From positions 1 through 64,000 of the forward strand of contig NZ_JAODOO010000004.1 of assembly GCF_025398335.1 (NCBI RefSeq): a stretch of 64,000 nucleotides of DNA, written 5' to 3'. The notes below the pieces were generated by a model that did not search any database, had not been told where the DNA came from, and worked only from the letters and a program-made list of their open reading frames with translations. The position numbers and the translations under genes are program-made. Every line of letters begins with the position of its first letter. Position 1 is the first letter of the stretch. Below are positions 45,175 to 54,851 of the stretch, piece by piece. This DNA comes from Clostridium sp. CX1 (lineage in GTDB: Bacteria; Bacillota; Clostridia; Clostridiales; Clostridiaceae).

Positions 45175-45627
45175 CTACTGTGCAATCATTTTTTTCATCT
45201 TTTGACTTATTGTTTGAGCCTTTTCGTTGTCCCTTGCAAGTACAAAAATAGTATTATCTCCTGCTATAGTACCTGCTATTCCTTCAAAGTTTAAAGAATC
45301 AATAGCCTCTGCTGCTGCAGAAGCGGAACCAGATATAGTTTTTAAAATGACGAACTTATCAACACTCTCAACAGCAATAACTGTTTGAGAGAAAATGTTT
45401 ACTAGCTTGTTTGACAAAAAGTTTTCAGTATGCATAATAGTTGCATATTTATATTTACCGCTATCCGACAAAACCTTTATAAGTTTTAATTCTTTTATGT
45501 CCCTAGATACAGTGGCTTGAGTAACATTCATACCGCTGCTTCTCAATTCTTCTGCAAGTTCCTCCTGAGTTTCTATATCCTTGGAATTTATTAATTCAAG
45601 TATTTTAGCGTGTCTTGTTACTTTCAT
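45175..45627 (-). CDS. argR: Arginine repressor
   Basis: 150 residues, the usual ArgR length. The N-terminal winged helix includes SGMNVTQATVSRDIKELKLIKV. The C-terminal hexamerisation and arginine-binding domain includes GSASAAAEAIDSLNFEGIAGTIAGDNTIFVL. ATG at 45627 behind AAGGTGA; an earlier GTG overlaps the site. The gene overlaps the 3' end of nadK, as in other clostridia. Confidence 0.96.
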   Translation of the reverse strand: MKVTRHAKILELINSKDIETQEELAEELRSSGMNVTQATVSRDIKELKLIKVLSDSGKYKYATIMHTENFLSNKLVNIFSQTVIAVESVDKFVILKTISGSASAAAEAIDSLNFEGIAGTIAGDNTIFVLARDNEKAQTISQKMKKMIAQ

Positions 45628-46477
45628 ATATTTCACCTTCACATTCCTTTGCTCTATAGGTAATTTTCTTTCTTAAAGTAGTAAAGTAATCATTACTTTC
45701 AAACTTTACTAATTTACATGTATAATTGGATCTACATATATCAATTGTTTTTGTGCTATCAGTTTCTATCCACTCTTGACCATCTACAGATAAAAAAACA
45801 CTTTCGTTATCTCTTCTAACTCTAACAGATATCTTGCTGTTACCGCCAAGTACTATAGTTCTTGATGCCAGAGATTGGGAGTACATTGGTGTTAAAGCAA
45901 TTGTATCCAATTCTGGATGTATTATTGGCCCTCCAGCAGCTAAATTATATGCAGTAGATCCTGTAGATGTACATACAATAATTCCATCTGCATTAAAAGT
46001 ATTATAATACTTGTCATTAACAAAGACTTCATATTTTTGTATTCTAGAAGAAAGGGCTTTATATAGCACTACATCATTTAGTCCGCTATAAGTTTTTAAT
46101 TTTCCATCTTCCTTATAGCTACATTCTAACATTGTTCTCTCTTCAATTACATAATCATTTTCAAAGAGACTTTTAATAGCAGAACCAATATCTAAACCAT
46201 CAACCTGAGCTAAAAAACCTAAATGACCTATATTTATTCCTAAAATCGGAATACCTATCTTGTAGATATGTTTTAAAGTACTTAAAATAGTTCCATCCCC
46301 ACCAAGTACAATGATTACGTCTAAACTTTTTTCTTCTAACTCTTCTAATCCATTACCATCCTCATAAACCCTGATACTAATATTCTTATTTTGATTTATA
46401 ATAGCTTCTTTTATTAAATGCAACATTTCCCTATTAGGGTCTTTTGTTGTATTTACATTAATACCTATATTTCTCAT
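45605..46477 (-). CDS. nadK: NAD kinase
   Basis: 290 residues. It makes NADP from NAD. The GGDGT motif is VLGGDGTILSTLKHIY near 58-73, and the substrate site includes GSTAYNLAAGGPIIHP. Its start overlaps the end of tlyA by 4 bp. In a cell with two Rnf complexes it links NADH production to NADPH supply, though this is general and not special to this locus. Confidence 0.96.
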   Translation of the reverse strand: MRNIGINVNTTKDPNREMLHLIKEAIINQNKNISIRVYEDGNGLEELEEKSLDVIIVLGGDGTILSTLKHIYKIGIPILGINIGHLGFLAQVDGLDIGSAIKSLFENDYVIEERTMLECSYKEDGKLKTYSGLNDVVLYKALSSRIQKYEVFVNDKYYNTFNADGIIVCTSTGSTAYNLAAGGPIIHPELDTIALTPMYSQSLASRTIVLGGNSKISVRVRRDNESVFLSVDGQEWIETDSTKTIDICRSNYTCKLVKFESNDYFTTLRKKITYRAKECEGEIYESNKTR

Positions 46478-47298
46478 AGTGCCTCCCCATTAAGCTCCTT
46501 ATGCGCTAAGTTAACTATATCATCAATATATTTATCATCTACTGTTTCCTTATAGTCTCTTTCCTTAGTAAAGTAAATTAGGTATTCCATGTTTCCTTCT
46601 GGTCCTTTTATAGGTGAATAGTCTAAATCAATTATTCTTAAACCACTTTCTCTAATAAAATCTACAATTCCGCATATTACCTCTTTGTGAGTAGATTTTT
46701 CTCTCACAACACCCTTTTTCCCCACTTTTTCTCTTCCTGCTTCAAATTGAGGTTTAATTAAAGCCATTATTCTTCCCTCTTCATTAAGCAAGTTAATAAC
46801 AGCAGGAACCACTTTTTTTAAGGATATAAAAGATACATCTATACTTGCAAAATCCGCCGCTTCTCCTATATCCTCTGGTGTCACATATCTTATATTTGTT
46901 CTTTCCATACATACTACTCGAGGATCTATTCTAAGCTTCCATGCAAACTGACCATATCCAACATCTATAGAAAAAACCTTTTTGGCACCATTTTGCAACA
47001 TGCAGTCTGTAAATCCTCCTGTAGATGCGCCTATATCCATACAAGTTTTATTCTGCAAATCTATATCAAAATTTTTTACAGCTTTTTCAAGCTTTAATCC
47101 TCCCCTGCTTACGAAGGGCAGTTCCTCACCTCTGAATTCAATATTAGCACTTTCTTTTACCTTTTCCCCACATTTATCAAATCTTTGCCCATCAATGAAT
47201 ATCTCACCGGCCATAATACTTGCTCGAGCTCTTTCTCGGGAAGTAAATATGCCCTTTTTAACTAATAAAATATCCAGTCTTTCTTTTATTTCTGACAT
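46474..47298 (-). CDS. tlyA: TlyA-type rRNA 2'-O-methyltransferase
   Basis: 274 residues. The S4 RNA-binding domain is RLDILLVKKGIFTSRERARASIMAGEI. The FtsJ-type methyltransferase domain has the SAM motif CMDIGASTGGFTDCMLQNGA near 86-105. The ATG at 47298 follows AAGGAG; the earlier GTG at 47313 overlaps that ribosome site. The gene lies between dxs and nadK in the conserved order. Confidence 0.95.
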   Translation of the reverse strand: MSEIKERLDILLVKKGIFTSRERARASIMAGEIFIDGQRFDKCGEKVKESANIEFRGEELPFVSRGGLKLEKAVKNFDIDLQNKTCMDIGASTGGFTDCMLQNGAKKVFSIDVGYGQFAWKLRIDPRVVCMERTNIRYVTPEDIGEAADFASIDVSFISLKKVVPAVINLLNEEGRIMALIKPQFEAGREKVGKKGVVREKSTHKEVICGIVDFIRESGLRIIDLDYSPIKGPEGNMEYLIYFTKERDYKETVDDKYIDDIVNLAHKELNGEAL

Positions 47299-47316
47299 AG
47301 TAAACTCCTTCACACC

Positions 47317-49179
47317 CTAAACTATTTTCAATATACTTTTTACAATTCCTTCAGTATCCAATCCATGTAACTTATACAAGATATCCGGTTTTCCATGAGG
47401 TATAAATTCATCTCTAAATCCAAGATTTAAAACTTTAACCTTGCTATTTAAAGTATTTACAAACTCAAGTACGTAAGAACCTAACCCACCTCTAATTACG
47501 TTATCCTCTATAGTTACTATGTTAACGCCTTCTTCTACCAAATCTTCTAGTAATCTTTTATCCAAAGGTTTTACAAAACAAGCGTTTATAACTCTAACAC
47601 TTATTCCTTCCTTCTCAAGCCTTTCTTTAACTAAAACTGCATGTTGAACCATCTTCCCCTGTGCAACTAAAGCTATCTGTCCCTTATTATACAACGTTTC
47701 CCAGGTACCTAATTTAAAGTTCTCTAATGGTTCTAAAGAAGCCCCTAAGTTATCTCCACCTCTTGGATATCTTATAGCTATAGGATAGTTTTGTTCAATT
47801 GACCATCTTAGCATAGTTTTAAGCTCTGGAATACACTTTGGAGACATAACAGTCATATTAGGCATATGTGTTAAATATGACAGGTCAAAGACTCCTTGAT
47901 GTGTTTCACCATCATCTCCAACAATACCAGCTCTATCAATAGCAAATATAACCGGTAACTTTTGTATACAAATATCATGTAAAATTTGATCATAAGCCCT
48001 TTGAAGAAAAGTAGAGTATACTGCAAATACAGGTTTTAGTCCTTCTCGCGACATACCTGCTGCTAAAGTTACAGCATGCTGTTCTGCAATTCCAACATCG
48101 AAAAATCTATCAGGATATTTTTGTGAAAAGTTCTTAAGACCAGTACCATCTCTCATAGCTGCTGTTATAGCTACTACATTTTTTTTATTCTCCGAAATAC
48201 TAACCAGTTCGTCTCCAAATGCCTTTGAATAAGTATCACTGGAGGTAACACATAATTCTCCACTATTACAATGAAAAGGTCCTATGCCGTGAAACTTTCC
48301 TGGATTTTTTTCTGCAAATTCATAACCTTTTCCTTTTCTCGTTATTACATGTATAATAACAGGCTCATTAATATTTTTAGCCTTAGATAGTACTTCTGTT
48401 ACCTCTTTTATATTATGTCCGTCGATTGGTCCAAGATATTTTAGTCCCATATCTTCAAAAAACATGCCTGGTACTACCATCTGCTTTATACCATTCTTTA
48501 TTCTTTCAAGATATTTCGCTACACCTTTACCAATGTTAGGAATTTTTTTCAAAGCATACTCTATCTCTTCTTTTAACCTATTGTATTTAGGATCTACCCT
48601 TAACTTGCTTAAGTAACTAGATACTCCTCCAACATTTTTACCAATAGACATCTGGTTATCATTTAATATTATTATCAGTTTTGTCTTTCTATATCCTACA
48701 TCATTTAATGCCTCTAAAGCCATGCCTCCTGTTAGAGCTCCATCTCCTATTACTGCTACTACATCGTAGTTTTCATTCTTTAAGTCTCTAGCTCTTGCCA
48801 TACCAAGGGCTGCAGAAATAGAAGTACTGCTGTGACCGGTTTCAAAAAAATCGTAAACACTTTCACATCTTTTAGGAAATCCACTAATACCGCCAAATTG
48901 TCTTAAGCCTTCAAACTTATCCTTTCTCCCTGTAAGTATTTTATGAATATAAGCTTGATGACCTACATCCCATATAAGTTTATCCTTGTTTAAATCAAAA
49001 ACATTAAATAAGCTTAAGGTAAGTTCCACTACCCCAAGGTTAGAAGCTAGGTGTCCTCCTGTTCTAGAAACCTTGTCTATTAAAAATGATCTTATTTCGT
49101 CCGCTAACTGCTTCTGCTCATCTAATGACATGCTCTTTATATCATTAATATCCTTATAATTATCTAGTAAATTAGACAT
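47317..49179 (-). CDS. dxs: 1-deoxy-D-xylulose-5-phosphate synthase
   Basis: 620 residues. This thiamine-dependent enzyme starts the MEP isoprenoid pathway. The TPP motif is [36 protein letters not shown] near 145-180. The transketolase half includes [23 protein letters not shown] and [22 protein letters not shown]. The second ATG (49179) is favoured because AGGAT lies 8 bp before it; the first (49185) is only 3 bp away. It is coupled to ispA. Confidence 0.97.
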   Translation of the reverse strand: MSNLLDNYKDINDIKSMSLDEQKQLADEIRSFLIDKVSRTGGHLASNLGVVELTLSLFNVFDLNKDKLIWDVGHQAYIHKILTGRKDKFEGLRQFGGISGFPKRCESVYDFFETGHSSTSISAALGMARARDLKNENYDVVAVIGDGALTGGMALEALNDVGYRKTKLIIILNDNQMSIGKNVGGVSSYLSKLRVDPKYNRLKEEIEYALKKIPNIGKGVAKYLERIKNGIKQMVVPGMFFEDMGLKYLGPIDGHNIKEVTEVLSKAKNINEPVIIHVITRKGKGYEFAEKNPGKFHGIGPFHCNSGELCVTSSDTYSKAFGDELVSISENKKNVVAITAAMRDGTGLKNFSQKYPDRFFDVGIAEQHAVTLAAGMSREGLKPVFAVYSTFLQRAYDQILHDICIQKLPVIFAIDRAGIVGDDGETHQGVFDLSYLTHMPNMTVMSPKCIPELKTMLRWSIEQNYPIAIRYPRGGDNLGASLEPLENFKLGTWETLYNKGQIALVAQGKMVQHAVLVKERLEKEGISVRVINACFVKPLDKRLLEDLVEEGVNIVTIEDNVIRGGLGSYVLEFVNTLNSKVKVLNLGFRDEFIPHGKPDILYKLHGLDTEGIVKSILKIV

Positions 49180-49210
49180 TTTCATCTATCCTTTTTTAAA
49201 TAAAATTCAA

Positions 49211-50098
49211 CTACTTTTCTCTATTTAATAAAAAAAGTGTTAAGTCTTTTAGTTTGACAGTATCACCACTTAATTTATCTAACACCTCTAAGCATTCTCC
49301 TGTAAGGGAATTACACATTTCTATACACTTATTTAAGCCGTAAACAGTTATAAATGTAGTTTTGTTGTTATCTATGTCACTTTTAGCCTTTTTGCCTAGA
49401 ATCTCTGTTTCCCCGACAATATCTAAAATATCATCTTTTATCTGAAAAGCCAAACCAAGTTTTTGGCCAAAATAGTCTAAATCCTTTAATTCTCTTTTAC
49501 TTGCTCCACCTAATATTGCGCCAGCTAATATGGAAGCCTTTATCAAAGCCCCTGTCTTTTTACTATGCATGTAGTAAAGCTGATCTACTGGTATTTTTGT
49601 ATTCTCACTTAGGATATCAACTACTTGACCTCCTATCATTCCCTCTACTCCAGCACTTTCTGAAATTATTCTACACATATCAATTTCTCTCCTGCCTTTA
49701 TCTAGACAGTACGTAAACATAATATTCATTGCCTCATTTAGAAGACCATCTCCTGCAAGAACCGCTATAGCATCACCAAAAACCTTATGATTAGTAGGCC
49801 TTCCTCTTCTTAAATCATCATTATCCATACAAGGTAAATCATCATGTATCAGCGAATAGGTATGAATCATCTCAATTGCCCCTGCTATCGGTAGAACTTC
49901 TCTATAATCTTCTTTATATAACATGTATGTTAACATAAAAAGTAACGGTCTTATTCTTTTTCCACCAGCATTTATACTGTACGCCATAGATTCATAGAGT
50001 TTTTTATTATAAGAGCCCTTCTCTTCGAAGTATTTTCCAAGCCAGTTATCAATTTCACTTCTTAAGGTTTCAACTGTGATTTGATTTTCTATACCCAT
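49211..50098 (-). CDS. ispA: Short-chain prenyl diphosphate synthase (farnesyl/geranyl type)
   Basis: About 295 residues. The aspartate-rich motifs are DDLPCMDNDDLRRG and KDDILDIVG, with GGKRIRPLLFML upstream. It condenses IPP with allylic diphosphates, using Dxs-pathway products. The start at 50098 is preferred because GGAG lies 10 bp before it; an ATG at 50113 is possible and would add five residues. It lies between xseB and dxs. Confidence 0.94.
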   Translation of the reverse strand: MGIENQITVETLRSEIDNWLGKYFEEKGSYNKKLYESMAYSINAGGKRIRPLLFMLTYMLYKEDYREVLPIAGAIEMIHTYSLIHDDLPCMDNDDLRRGRPTNHKVFGDAIAVLAGDGLLNEAMNIMFTYCLDKGRREIDMCRIISESAGVEGMIGGQVVDILSENTKIPVDQLYYMHSKKTGALIKASILAGAILGGASKRELKDLDYFGQKLGLAFQIKDDILDIVGETEILGKKAKSDIDNNKTTFITVYGLNKCIEMCNSLTGECLEVLDKLSGDTVKLKDLTLFLLNREK

Positions 50099-50118
50099 AT
50101 TATATTTCTCCATTCTTA

Positions 50119-50337
50119 CTAGCTTTCTAACTGAAAATCCTTTTGTCCTTCTTCAGTGAGCAATTTTATCTTTCCTTCAGCCTCATTTAAAGTCTTGTAA
50201 AGCTTATTGCATAGCTTTATACCTTCTTCATATTTCTTCATACTCTCCTCTAAAGAAAGTTCCTTACTATCCATAACAGCTACAATTTCCTCAAGCTTTT
50301 CCATCATACTTTCGTAAGACTCGCTTTTTCTGGCCAA
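50119..50337 (-). CDS. xseB: Exodeoxyribonuclease VII small subunit
   Basis: 72 residues with the pattern SYESMMEKLEEIVAVMDSKELSLEESMKKYEEGIKLC, typical of XseB. It pairs with XseA to degrade single-stranded DNA. It begins 12 bp after xseA. Confidence 0.95.
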   Translation of the reverse strand: MARKSESYESMMEKLEEIVAVMDSKELSLEESMKKYEEGIKLCNKLYKTLNEAEGKIKLLTEEGQKDFQLES

Positions 50338-50349
50338 AATATCACTCCT

Positions 50350-51558
50350 TTATATCACTTCATTAATCTCTTCTAACCTTAATTCTGCCTTTCCGTCCTT
50401 TAATATTATTTTAATACTATCAGCTTCTTTTAGGGCATGAATTTCACTTATAATATTTTTATGCTTATCCTCAATTATTGCATATCCTTTATTTAAAATA
50501 TTTAAGGGATTATGTGCTGAAAGTAATGCGTTAACTTTGATAAGTCTTTCTTTCTCTTTTTCCAACTTGCCTCTTGTTTTTAAATTTATTAACTCTCTAA
50601 GTCTATCAATACTGCTATACTGATTTGCAATATATGCAGTAGGATTGTTTATCTCTAGGTTATGTCTTAACATGTCAATTTCAGCTTTTTTTTCTGCTAG
50701 CTTTCTACTTACATAACCACTCATGTTGTTTTTACAAAATAGGATTTTATCCTTTAACTGACTGAGGCTGAACACTGCAATTTCTGCAGCCTGAGAAGGA
50801 GTCGCTGCTCTTCTGTCACTTACAAAATCTACTATTGTATAATCAATTTCATGTCCGACTCCTGTTATTATTGGCTTTTTAGAATTATAAACAGCATATG
50901 CCAACTCTTCATCATTGAAACACCAAAGTTCCTCAATTGAACCTCCGCCTCTTGCCAATATAATAAGATCTACGTCTTCTATCTTATTTAATACTTCTAT
51001 ACCCTTTATTATATCTTTACTAGCGTTAATTCCTTGAACTAATGCTGGATACACCACCATCTCCACACTTTTGTTTCTTGTTTTTGTAACATTAATTATA
51101 TCTTTGATTGCTGCACCAGTTGGTGATGTTATAACTCCTATTTTTTGTACATATTTAGGTATAGCCTTCTTATGTTCATCTTTGAATAAACCTTCCAATT
51201 CAAGTCGATTTTTCAGTTTTTCAAAGGCTATATAAAGCTCTCCTATACCTTCTAATTCCATTTTGTCGCAATAGAATTGATAGGCTCCTTCTTTCTCATA
51301 AAGAGAAATTCGTCCTTTAACTATAACCTTCATTCCATTCTCTGGAAGGAAGGTTAAGTTTCTAGAATTTCCTTTAAACATTATGCAATTTATCTTGCTA
51401 TTTTCATCTTTTAATGAAAAATACATATGTCCACTACTATGAAGTTTAAAATTTGATATTTCGCCTTTTATACTAGAATTAGATAATATGAAATCATTAT
51501 CTAATACTTTTTTTATGTACTTATTTATTTCAGATACGGTTAAAGTTTTAATATACAT
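50350..51558 (-). CDS. xseA: Exodeoxyribonuclease VII large subunit
   Basis: 402 residues. An N-terminal OB fold ([46 protein letters not shown]) is followed by the catalytic domain with [36 protein letters not shown] and [28 protein letters not shown]. Length and order are normal. Confidence 0.97.
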   Translation of the reverse strand: MYIKTLTVSEINKYIKKVLDNDFILSNSSIKGEISNFKLHSSGHMYFSLKDENSKINCIMFKGNSRNLTFLPENGMKVIVKGRISLYEKEGAYQFYCDKMELEGIGELYIAFEKLKNRLELEGLFKDEHKKAIPKYVQKIGVITSPTGAAIKDIINVTKTRNKSVEMVVYPALVQGINASKDIIKGIEVLNKIEDVDLIILARGGGSIEELWCFNDEELAYAVYNSKKPIITGVGHEIDYTIVDFVSDRRAATPSQAAEIAVFSLSQLKDKILFCKNNMSGYVSRKLAEKKAEIDMLRHNLEINNPTAYIANQYSSIDRLRELINLKTRGKLEKEKERLIKVNALLSAHNPLNILNKGYAIIEDKHKNIISEIHALKEADSIKIILKDGKAELRLEEINEVI

Positions 51559-51592
51559 ATCATTTCTACCTTCTTAAGATTTATGTATAACT

Positions 51593-52063
51593 TTACTTAT
51601 TCTTTATCATACTTCCTAAAACTCCGTTTATAAAAGAAGCTGACTTATCTGCAGAATACTTCTTTGCTAACTCAATAGCCTCATTTATAGATACATTTTC
51701 CGGAATAGTTTCTTCATATATAAATTCATATGTACATACTCTTAATATAGTAAGATCAACCTTAGATATTCTATTTAATTTCCAATTTTTAAGATGGTTT
51801 TCTATTTGCTTATCTATGGCTTCTCTATTTTCCTGAACTCCCTTAAGAACTCTTACGACGTATTCCATATCTACCTCTGCCAAATCAATATCTTCAGGGT
51901 TAGATTCTTTCTTTAAAGGTAGTCCAGTCTCTTCATCGAACTCTTCTCTATCTGCTTCGATATTTTCCTTTAAGTTAGATATAGCATCCTTAAAGTCTTC
52001 CTTATTTATTGTCATTTGAAATAACAGTTTCATAGCTAATTCTCTTGATTTTCTTCTGTTCAT
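51593..52063 (-). CDS. nusB: Transcription antitermination factor NusB
   Basis: 156 residues, all-helical. [15 protein letters not shown] starts the protein and [29 protein letters not shown] closes it. NusB binds boxA RNA with NusE in rRNA antitermination. An acidic insert ([30 protein letters not shown]) is longer than in many homologues. It heads the xseA-spo0A gene group. Confidence 0.95.
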   Translation of the reverse strand: MNRRKSRELAMKLLFQMTINKEDFKDAISNLKENIEADREEFDEETGLPLKKESNPEDIDLAEVDMEYVVRVLKGVQENREAIDKQIENHLKNWKLNRISKVDLTILRVCTYEFIYEETIPENVSINEAIELAKKYSADKSASFINGVLGSMIKNK

Positions 52064-52172
52064 TTTTTCCTCCTACTTGGCTAAGTATTCTTCTATAATT
52101 AATTATTGTCATTTTAGATATAATTATACTTTAAACTATTACACTAGTTCAAGTTTAACTGTGGACAAGGAA

Positions 52173-52196
52173 ACACCCTCTGAATACAGAGGGTGT
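52173..52196 (-). terminator. Terminator of the asp23 gene
   Basis: Perfect 10-bp GC-richer stem ACACCCTCTG/CAGAGGGTGT with an AATA loop, 6 bp after the Asp23-family stop. Confidence 0.75.
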
Positions 52197-52201
52197 AAAT
52201 A

Positions 52202-52594
52202 TTACTCTTCAATATCTTCCATAGTACCATCCGCTTTAGGAATCATAACATTTTGCACATGTATGTTTACTGCTGAAACGTTAAGTCCTGTCATTGATTC
52301 AACAGCTTTCTTTACGTTTTCCTGCACCTCTACGGCTACTTCAGGAATCCTTACTCCATAATCTACAACAACATATAAATCAATAGCAGCACTATTTTCT
52401 CCTACGCTTACCTTAACTCCTTTTGATAAGTTTTTCTTGCCAGTGAGTATCTGAGTTATGCCGCCAACTAAGCTAGCACTCATTCCAACTATACCTTTAA
52501 CTTCTGTAGTAGCAAGACCTGCAATCACTCCCACTACTTCGTCGGATATCTTTACAATACCCATGTCAATTTCATTCCTAATATTTTCTTCCAT
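52202..52594 (-). CDS. Asp23/Gls24 family envelope stress-response protein
   Basis: 130 residues. The family core is GIVKISDEVVGVIAGLATTEVKGIVGMSASLVGGI, then VSVGENSAAIDLYVVVDYGVRIPEVAVEVQENVKKAVESMTGLNVSAVNIHV. Such proteins line the membrane and respond to cell-wall stress. Their position between spoIIIAH and nusB is conserved in clostridia. The ATG follows AGGGGG. Confidence 0.93.
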   Translation of the reverse strand: MEENIRNEIDMGIVKISDEVVGVIAGLATTEVKGIVGMSASLVGGITQILTGKKNLSKGVKVSVGENSAAIDLYVVVDYGVRIPEVAVEVQENVKKAVESMTGLNVSAVNIHVQNVMIPKADGTMEDIEE

Positions 52595-52776
52595 TTTTAT
52601 ACCCCCTAGGTTTTGACATTATTCAAAAGGTAATCTTGTCTATATTATACCAAATAGATATTTCTTTTACAAACAAAATGTCCTTATTATTAATCTTATT
52701 ATAGAATATTGCCCTGTTTTTATTGTAATATACATTTTCTAAACTTTTCAATATTTAAATTCTCCTATACAAAATA

Positions 52777-52830
52777 ACAAGTTGTCCCTATCCTAATTCA
52801 TTAATATGCTTTAAGATAGGGAGAACTTGT
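52777..52830 (-). terminator. Terminator of the spoIIIA operon
   Basis: Stem ACAAGTTGTCCCTATC against GATAGGGAGAACTTGT, with an internal mismatch, downstream of spoIIIAH. Confidence 0.65.
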
Positions 52831-52856
52831 ACATATGTTCAATCTAATTATTTATT

Positions 52857-53366
52857 TTACTGTTTTGTTTCAATCTCAACTTCCTGTGTCTTAGCTATTC
52901 CCATAACTACATTTTTTATTTCTCTTGTTTCTTTGTCTGTAAGCTTGTCTTTACCTTTAACTATCACTCTTACTTTATTATCTTCTATAGAACAAATAGC
53001 ATCTTCATATCCTTTACTCTTTAAAGTTGCTTCTATCTTTGATTCATAGTTAGTATTCATTGCCAATTCAGTATACTTTTTAGCAGCTTCATCTCTGTTT
53101 TCTTTAGAAACATTTTTATCATCAATCAAAGTTTTTAGAGTTTGTAATGTTTGTGCACTTTTCTGGTCACGTGTTAACTTAGCTTCATCAAAGAACTGAG
53201 ACTTACTGCTTTTCTTATCGTTGTTGTTAAAAGATACAGTACTATTTCCTGTTCCTGTTTCTCCTCCATTTACATACAATGGACTATTTAATTTTGTTGC
53301 AAGCACCCCCGCACAAACAATAAGAGCTAATAGTGTACAAATAATCACAGCTTGTTTCTTATTCAT
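52857..53366 (-). CDS. spoIIIAH: Stage III sporulation protein AH
   Basis: 169 residues: an N-terminal helix (about 6-24) and an extracytoplasmic ring-forming domain near the C-terminus (AICSIEDNKVRVIVKGKDKLTDKETREIKNVVMGI). SpoIIIAH from the mother cell meets SpoIIQ from the forespore to make the feeding channel. It is the last gene of the spoIIIA operon. Confidence 0.94.
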   Translation of the reverse strand: MNKKQAVIICTLLALIVCAGVLATKLNSPLYVNGGETGTGNSTVSFNNNDKKSSKSQFFDEAKLTRDQKSAQTLQTLKTLIDDKNVSKENRDEAAKKYTELAMNTNYESKIEATLKSKGYEDAICSIEDNKVRVIVKGKDKLTDKETREIKNVVMGIAKTQEVEIETKQ

Positions 53367-53424
53367 TTTAATTCCCCCTATCTACCTTTCTAAAAAATTA
53401 TATGCTTAAAAATTTATTTATATA

Positions 53425-54060
53425 CTACTTTTTCATAGGATAAACATTAACTTTATTTTCAGGAATATTAAATAAATTTATTACAGCTCTTGAAATTCTA
53501 ATTTCTGTAACCTTGTTTTCAGCTCCTTCTGCTACAACGCAAACCCCTGAAACCTTTGGCTTATATGTTTTTACTATAAGAGGCTGAGATTTATCTCCTT
53601 CATTAGTGATAACTACAGTACTTCCATTATTTTTTTGGGTTGTATTTCTAGTACCACCCTCAGTATCCTTCTCTTCTGTTGTGCTAGTAGAATCATTTAT
53701 ATTAACAGCGGGCACCTGTTCCTCTCCAGTCTCAAAGCTAACCATTACTTCTACTTTTCCAACTCCGTCAATTTGCTCTAAAGTATCTTTCAATTTTTCT
53801 TGAACTTCATTCTCGTAATCACTAGGATTCTTTTCTGTTGAACTAGTTTTATCTGTTTTATTTTCCTTGCCGTCCCCAGAAGCGTTTAAGGTTTGCATAT
53901 TAGGTACTGATGCTGTTTTAAAGGTACTATAGGTCAAAACTACTAAGACACCTAATAAAACAACTATAGCTAAGTTGGCCATAATCTTCTTGTCAGAAGA
54001 ATTTTTAGCAGTATCACTATCTTTTTTAGTGAGCTTTTCCAGTAACTTTTTCAAATCCAT
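53425..54060 (-). CDS. spoIIIAG: Stage III sporulation protein AG
   Basis: 211 residues with one helix (about 27-48) and a ring-building domain with KLKDTLEQIDGVGKVEVMVSFETGEEQVPAVNI. The long Ser/Thr-rich spacer before it is poorly conserved. It forms the large ring of the A-Q channel. A gap of 164 bp separates it from spoIIIAF, unusual for this tight operon. Confidence 0.94.
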   Translation of the reverse strand: MDLKKLLEKLTKKDSDTAKNSSDKKIMANLAIVVLLGVLVVLTYSTFKTASVPNMQTLNASGDGKENKTDKTSSTEKNPSDYENEVQEKLKDTLEQIDGVGKVEVMVSFETGEEQVPAVNINDSTSTTEEKDTEGGTRNTTQKNNGSTVVITNEGDKSQPLIVKTYKPKVSGVCVVAEGAENKVTEIRISRAVINLFNIPENKVNVYPMKK

Positions 54061-54224
54061 ACATTTCCTCTCCTTTTTATCTTTTTTATCCTACTTTATA
54101 TGTTTTGTTTTATATTAGGTCCAAAATTTTGCACAGGTTAACTGTTTGTCTATAATTATCTATGTTTTATAATGCTTTCAATTTTAAAACGTTATATGCC
54201 TACTGCAACATTAACTACTGCTAT

Positions 54225-54812
54225 TTAAAGCTTTGATACCTGGATGATGTCCTTAGATACCTTTAACTCATCACTTAAATATTTCTTTATTTCTGTACTT
54301 TTTTCAGCATCTATGTTCTCCGTACTGTTTACAGACTTACTATCTCCTCCTATCTGGATTCTTTTAACTTTTTCAACAGCTCCATCTTTAACTCCCACCT
54401 TAACATCTTTTATTGTAAGCTTATCATTTTCGCTATCATAAGCAGCTTCTACATCTACTTTATAATTTCCCTCAGGATACTTTTCTTTCAACTTTTTTTC
54501 ACAGTTAGATTGCAAATTTAGCTTAAACACCTCTAAGGTTGTGCTTATGTTTTTTTCCTTATATTGCTTAAAGTCATTTTCAGTTTTCTTTTCATCAAAA
54601 TTTTCTATTACATTAGCTGTATAAGTATTGATATCAAAGTTTCTATCAAAAATTTTAATTATTGGATTTATAAAAACTGTAATTAAGATTAATCCTAGTA
54701 CAAATTTTGCATACTTTTTCATACTGTTATCCGGTAGTATCATTTCTACAGCTGTAATAAAGAATACAGCTGTACAAATACCTATAAGCCATTCTCTAAG
54801 TGTTTGTATCAA
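54225..54812 (-). CDS. spoIIIAF: Stage III sporulation protein AF
   Basis: 195 residues. Two N-terminal helices (WLIGICTAVFFITAVEMILP and FVLGLILITVFINPIIKIF) precede a ring-building domain of the secretin type near 110-150. An inserted, charged coiled segment (DEKKTENDFKQYKEKN) lies between them. Confidence 0.93.
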   Translation of the reverse strand: MIQTLREWLIGICTAVFFITAVEMILPDNSMKKYAKFVLGLILITVFINPIIKIFDRNFDINTYTANVIENFDEKKTENDFKQYKEKNISTTLEVFKLNLQSNCEKKLKEKYPEGNYKVDVEAAYDSENDKLTIKDVKVGVKDGAVEKVKRIQIGGDSKSVNSTENIDAEKSTEIKKYLSDELKVSKDIIQVSKL

Positions 54813-54851
54813 TGTTCACCACACTCCTTCATATGTTTGCTTATTTCCTTT

